Origin: Deltaproteobacteria bacterium
Lineage (GTDB): Bacteria > Myxococcota_A > UBA9160 > SZUA-336
Reading direction: 5' to 3'
Length of the DNA: 36,761 nt
NCBI GenBank assembly: GCA_016875225.1
Contig: VGRW01000031.1
Span: forward strand, 1 to 36,761
The translations under genes were made by a program, and so were the position numbers. The notes under the pieces are model-generated. The model did not search any database and was not told the origin of the DNA. It saw only the letters and a program-made list of their open reading frames with translations. Below are positions 31,923 to 36,761 of the stretch, piece by piece. Numbering within the stretch: the first letter of the stretch is position 1; each line of letters starts with the position of its first letter.

Positions 31923-32777
31923 ATGGACCAGCTCGTGAGCACGCAGTGGCTCGAAGATCACCTTCGCGATGCGGACTTGCGCATCTTCGATGCGACCGTG
32001 CGCTTCGTGCCCGAGGCCGGCGCCCTCCGGGTCTCGAGCGGTCGCGAGGAGTATCTCCTGCGGCACGTGCCGGGCGCGGGGTTCCTGGACCTGCTCTCGG
32101 ACCTGTCCGATCCGGCGAGCCCGCTCCGCTTCACGCGGCCGAGCGCGACGCGCCTCGCCAACGCGTTCTCGCGCGCCGGGATCGGTAGCGAGAGCCGCGT
32201 GGTCGTCTACAGCGCCTCGAGCCCGATGTGGGCCACGCGCGTCTTCTGGCTGCTGCGCGCCGCGGGCCACGCGGCCGTCGCGGTGCTCGACGGCGGCTTC
32301 GCGCGCTGGGTCGAGGAAGGGCGGCCGGTCGATGGCGCGGCCTGCCGCTACGCGCCCGCACAATTCCGCGCCGAGCCGCGCGAGGATCTCTGGGCCGCGA
32401 AGGAGGAGGTGCGCGCGGCGATCGGGGACGCTGGAACTTGCACGATCGACGCGCTGCCGAGCGCCGTGCACCGCGGCGAGGCGGGCCTGGGCTACGCGCG
32501 CCCGGGGCACATCGCGGGAAGCGTGAACGTCCCGTTCGAGAGCCTGCTCGAGCCGCAGACCGGCTGCTTCCGGTCGCGCGAGGAGCTGCGAGCGCGCCTT
32601 CGCGACGCGGGTGCGCTGGAGCGCGCCCGCGCGATCGCGTACTGCGGCGGCGGGATCGCGGCCACGATGGCCGCGCTCGCGCTGGTCCGCGCGGGTCACC
32701 CGAACGTGGCCGTCTACGACGGATCGCTCGACGAGTGGTCGCGCGATCCGGGACTTCCGATGCAGACCGGCGACTGA
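31923..32777 (+). CDS. Two-domain sulfurtransferase (rhodanese / 3-mercaptopyruvate sulfurtransferase type)
   Basis: 284 residues. Transfers sulfane sulfur from thiosulfate or 3-mercaptopyruvate to a thiol acceptor. Two rhodanese domains: an inactive first (about 5-130, ending VAVLDGGFARWVEEG) and an active second with the nucleophile C241 in YCGGGIAAT, preceded by ARPGHIAGSVNVPF. The active loop CGGGIAA is closer to mercaptopyruvate sulfurtransferases (CGSG) than to thiosulfate rhodaneses (CRKG). The start ATG has AAGGGAGGG 4 nt upstream and TAGAGT at 31896-31901 is a possible -10. It diverges from the carboxylase pseudogene across 63 bp and converges on the acetoacetyl-CoA synthetase gene. 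Confidence 0.92.
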   Translation: MDQLVSTQWLEDHLRDADLRIFDATVRFVPEAGALRVSSGREEYLLRHVPGAGFLDLLSDLSDPASPLRFTRPSATRLANAFSRAGIGSESRVVVYSASSPMWATRVFWLLRAAGHAAVAVLDGGFARWVEEGRPVDGAACRYAPAQFRAEPREDLWAAKEEVRAAIGDAGTCTIDALPSAVHRGEAGLGYARPGHIAGSVNVPFESLLEPQTGCFRSREELRARLRDAGALERARAIAYCGGGIAATMAALALVRAGHPNVAVYDGSLDEWSRDPGLPMQTGD

Positions 32778-32779
32778 GG

Positions 32780-32799
32780 CCGGAGCGTCGGGCTCCTGG
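32780..32799. terminator. Weak hairpin between convergent genes
   Basis: GGAGC (32782-32786), loop GTCGG, GCTCC (32792-32796), extendable by two pairs across a one-base bulge, lies in the 22-bp convergent gap between the rhodanese and acetoacetyl-CoA synthetase genes. No T-tract is present, so its activity is uncertain. Confidence 0.3.
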
Positions 32800-34740
<1,941 letters not shown>

Positions 34741-34753
34741 CCGCAGCGCTCGC

Positions 34754-35782
34754 TCAGCGAAGGCCCCGGCGCATCAGCTCCTCGGCGATCTGCACCGCGT
34801 TGGTCGCCGCGCCCTTGCGCAGGTTGTCGCCGACGGCCCACAGCCAGAGGCGGTCGCTGGTCAGGTCGCGCCGGATCCGACCGACGAAGACCTCGTCCCG
34901 GCCGGCCGCGTCGGCCGGCGTCGGGAACACGTTCTTCGACGGGTCGTCCATCACGACCACGCCGGGGAACGCCGCGAGCGCGCGCCGCGCTTCGTCGGGC
35001 GAGATCGGCCGCTCCGTCTCGAGCAGCACCGACATCGAGTGGCCGACCGGGACCGGCACGCGCACGCAGGTCATCGCCACCTCGAACTCGGCGTCGTCGA
35101 GGATCTTGCGCGTCTCGTACAGGAGCTTCACCTCCTCGGTCGAGTAGGCGTCGTCGCGGAAGGTCTCGCACAGCGGCACGACGTTGTTCGCGATCTGTCG
35201 GGCGAACTTCTCGGGCTTCGGCAGCGGCTTGCCGTCCTGCACCGCGCGCTGCTGCGCCTCGAGCTCGTCGAGCCCGGGCGAACCCGCGCCGGTGACCGCC
35301 TGGAAGGTCGTCACCACCGCGCGGCGAAGCTTCGCGAGCCGGCGCAGCGGCTCGAGCGCCATCACGAACGGCATCGTGGTGCAGTTCGGGCTCGCGAGCA
35401 GCCCCTTGTGCTTCTCGACCGCCGCGCCGTTCACCTCGGGCACCACGAGCGGCACTTCCGGGTGCATCCGCCAGGTGCCCGACTTGTCGATCGCGATCCC
35501 GCCGCGCTTGCCGACCTCGGGGCCGAGCGTCTTCGACAGCTCGCCGGTGGCGGCGAAGAACACGAAATCCATGCCCTCGAAGGCGTCGGGCTCCGCGAGT
35601 CCGACCGGCAGCTTCTTGCCCCGGAACTCGACCGTCGTGCCGACCGAGCGCTCGCTGGCGAGCGGCCGCAGCTCGGCGACCGGGAAGTTCCGCGACTCGA
35701 GCACGCGCAGCAGCACTTCGCCGACCGCGCCGGTCGCGCCGACGATCGCGACCTTCCGATTCGAACCACTGGATTTCGACAT
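34754..35782 (-). CDS. asd: Aspartate-semialdehyde dehydrogenase
   Basis: 342 residues, the usual length. NADP-dependent reduction of aspartyl phosphate to the semialdehyde on the way to lysine, threonine, methionine and diaminopimelate. The dinucleotide loop GATGAVG is at 15-21, the nucleophile C134 is in LASPNCTTMPF, and the catalytic His H248 is in RVPVPVGHS. Downstream, SKNVFPTPADA and DLWLWAVGDNLRKGAATNAVQIAE-like segments (split) complete the C-terminal domain. ATG 35782 is chosen because the Rossmann strand begins ten residues later; TACGAT (35797-35792) is a possible -10, nine bases upstream. Divergent from the carbonic-anhydrase-like gene over 55 bp. Confidence 0.95.
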   Translation of the reverse strand: MSKSSGSNRKVAIVGATGAVGEVLLRVLESRNFPVAELRPLASERSVGTTVEFRGKKLPVGLAEPDAFEGMDFVFFAATGELSKTLGPEVGKRGGIAIDKSGTWRMHPEVPLVVPEVNGAAVEKHKGLLASPNCTTMPFVMALEPLRRLAKLRRAVVTTFQAVTGAGSPGLDELEAQQRAVQDGKPLPKPEKFARQIANNVVPLCETFRDDAYSTEEVKLLYETRKILDDAEFEVAMTCVRVPVPVGHSMSVLLETERPISPDEARRALAAFPGVVVMDDPSKNVFPTPADAAGRDEVFVGRIRRDLTSDRLWLWAVGDNLRKGAATNAVQIAEELMRRGLR

Positions 35783-35837
35783 GGGCCCGCCATCGTATCG
35801 CTGGCCGCCGCTTCGCGCCAAGGCTAGAAACCCGGGC

Positions 35838-36410
35838 ATGCAGTCGATCCACGAGAGCGTGTTCCGCGCCCCGGGCGTGCAGATCTACGGCCGCGTGTCG
35901 ATCGCGGAGCACGCGTCGCTCTGGCCCTACGCGGTGATCCGGGCCGAAGCGCAGCAGGTGTGCATCGGACGCTTCAGCAACGTCCAGGACTTCGCGATGA
36001 TCCACGTGGGCTACGACGACGCCACCACGATCGGCGAGTTCTGCTCGATCACCCACCGCGCCACGATCCACGGCGCGACGATTGGCGACCACTGCCTGAT
36101 CGGGATCGGCGCGACGATCATGGATGGCGCGGTGATCGGGAAGGGATCGATCGTGGGCGGCGGGGCGCTCGTGCCCGAGGGGAAGGTCTTTCCCCCGGGC
36201 GTGGTCCTGGTCGGCGTGCCCGCCAGGGTGATCGCGGAGCGCGACTCGTCGCGCGAGAACCGGCTGAACGCCTGGCACTACCAGCGCAACGCGAGCTTCT
36301 ACCTGCGCGGCGAGCAGCGCGCCTGGGACGGCCCCGGGTACCGCGCCTGGCTCGAGGCCAAGCGCGCGGAGGTCGCGTCGGACCTGGATCTCGCGCGTTC
36401 CCCGTCGTAG
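35838..36410 (+). CDS. Gamma-carbonic-anhydrase-like hexapeptide-repeat protein
   Basis: 190 residues. Left-handed beta-helix built of hexapeptide repeats (about residues 12-135), followed by a C-terminal helix. The three zinc-ligand histidines of gamma carbonic anhydrases are present at H56 (MIHVG), H73 and H78 (ITHRATIHG), with the expected 5-residue spacing between the last two. The family forms trimers and includes YrdA, CaiE and PaaY; carbonic anhydrase activity is not universal, so a thioesterase or unknown role is possible. The C-terminal tail (NAWHYQRNASFYLRG onward) is longer than in YrdA. ATG 35838; a TAGAAA element lies 7 bases upstream, suggesting a very short leader. Confidence 0.88.
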   Translation: MQSIHESVFRAPGVQIYGRVSIAEHASLWPYAVIRAEAQQVCIGRFSNVQDFAMIHVGYDDATTIGEFCSITHRATIHGATIGDHCLIGIGATIMDGAVIGKGSIVGGGALVPEGKVFPPGVVLVGVPARVIAERDSSRENRLNAWHYQRNASFYLRGEQRAWDGPGYRAWLEAKRAEVASDLDLARSPS

Positions 36411-36418
36411 AGCCACGC

Positions 36419-36424
36419 TAGACT
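36419..36424 (+). promoter_or_regulatory. -10-like element TAGACT before the last gene
   Basis: GCTAGACT with the hexamer at 36419-36424, 18 nt before the ATG at 36443. No convincing -35 is seen. It is identical to the elements at 1616-1611, 7106-7111 and 22335-22340. Confidence 0.35.
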
Positions 36425-36442
36425 GAGCCTCGGGGGGACGTG

Positions 36443-36761
36443 ATGAGCGCAGGCGATTCCGGAGCGGACCACGCGCGCGAGCTCAGCCCGCTGCGCAAGA
36501 CCACGCGCGCGACCAGCGTCGAGGGGCTCGTCGACGAGCAGCTGCGCCACTTCTCGCTCGACCCTGCGAGCCCGCTCGGGCGCGAGCTCGCCGCGGTCGC
36601 CGGCCACGTCTACCGCGCGAACCAGGCCATGCACGGGCTCTGGGACGAGACCGTGCGCAGGCTCGCCGGACTCGACCGGAGCGACCGGATCGCGTTCTTC
36701 AACGCGAAACGCTTCCTCTGCTTCCAGCTGGCGAAGCTGCTCGACCCGCTGCAGAACCCGA
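36443..36761 (+). CDS. Unrecognised protein, 3' end cut by the window
   Basis: 106 residues are visible and the frame is open at the right edge. It starts MSAGDSGADHARELSPLRK, then a helical, Arg/Leu/Ala-rich segment (SVEGLVDEQLRHFSLDP, GHVYRANQAMHGLWDE, RIAFFNAKRFLCFQLAKLLD). No signal peptide, membrane segment or catalytic motif is recognisable in this part. The ATG is preferred to the in-frame GTG one codon earlier; GGGGGGAC precedes it. Coding is supported by the long open frame, ribosome site and the TAGACT element. No function is assigned. Confidence 0.68.
   Translation, partial: MSAGDSGADHARELSPLRKTTRATSVEGLVDEQLRHFSLDPASPLGRELAAVAGHVYRANQAMHGLWDETVRRLAGLDRSDRIAFFNAKRFLCFQLAKLLDPLQNP

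Noticed and set aside
31860-32699. N-terminal extension of the carboxylase frame antisense to the rhodanese gene
   Set aside because: No carboxylase-family sequence before the GTG at 31859; the region codes the rhodanese on the plus strand.

Overview
The window is very GC-rich and densely coded, with short intergenic gaps, frequent GTG and TTG starts, and many 4-base stop/start overlaps. A Gram-negative envelope is indicated by OmpA-type and other lipoproteins, a Kdo/WaaP-like sugar kinase, SppA, a PEP-CTERM protein and an exosortase. The mix (PEP-CTERM/exosortase, acyl-CoA enzymes, repeat-rich lipoproteins) suggests an uncultured deltaproteobacterial or myxobacterial-type lineage. That placement is inference; there is no rRNA or tRNA here. 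No mobile element, CRISPR array or phage gene was recognised.

Layout. 1-2302 (minus): sppA, cut by the left edge, and a PEP-CTERM protein. 2382-7085 (minus): an isocitrate/isopropylmalate-type dehydrogenase, a GNAT acetyltransferase, a leucine-codon leader peptide with a complete attenuator, a short leuA and a membrane metallophosphoesterase. 7129-10971 (plus): a tightly packed run of TPR protein, PHP metallohydrolase, threonine aldolase, Cys-cluster protein, methyltransferase and a Tat-exported flavin-barrel protein. 10968-12488 (minus): ComM/YifB ATPase. 12582-16981: an envelope block with a glutaminyl-cyclase-like M28 enzyme, an OmpA lipoprotein, a von Willebrand A protein and, convergent to them, a lipoprotein with eight Asp-rich repeats. 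17310-19869 (plus): patatin, NRDE protein and a small Cys protein. 19881-23430: LPS-kinase-like protein, folC and a double-hotdog MaoC hydratase. 23415-27355 (minus): a pair of ABC exporter half-transporters, with a divergent GNAT. 28241-31859 (minus): exosortase, crotonase and a decayed acyl-CoA carboxylase beta subunit. 31923-36761: rhodanese, acetoacetyl-CoA synthetase, asd, a gamma-carbonic-anhydrase-like protein and an unrecognised gene cut by the right edge.

How the genes work together. Amino-acid metabolism is represented by leuA, asd and threonine aldolase. Acyl-CoA metabolism is represented by acetoacetyl-CoA synthetase, crotonase, MaoC hydratase and the carboxylase remnant. The envelope genes form separate clusters. 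The most distinctive features are the leucine attenuator in front of a LeuA that lacks its allosteric domain, the carboxylase pseudogene with three separate lesions, the exosortase and PEP-CTERM pair lying about 26 kb apart, and a recurrent CTAGACT-like -10 element just upstream of many start codons.
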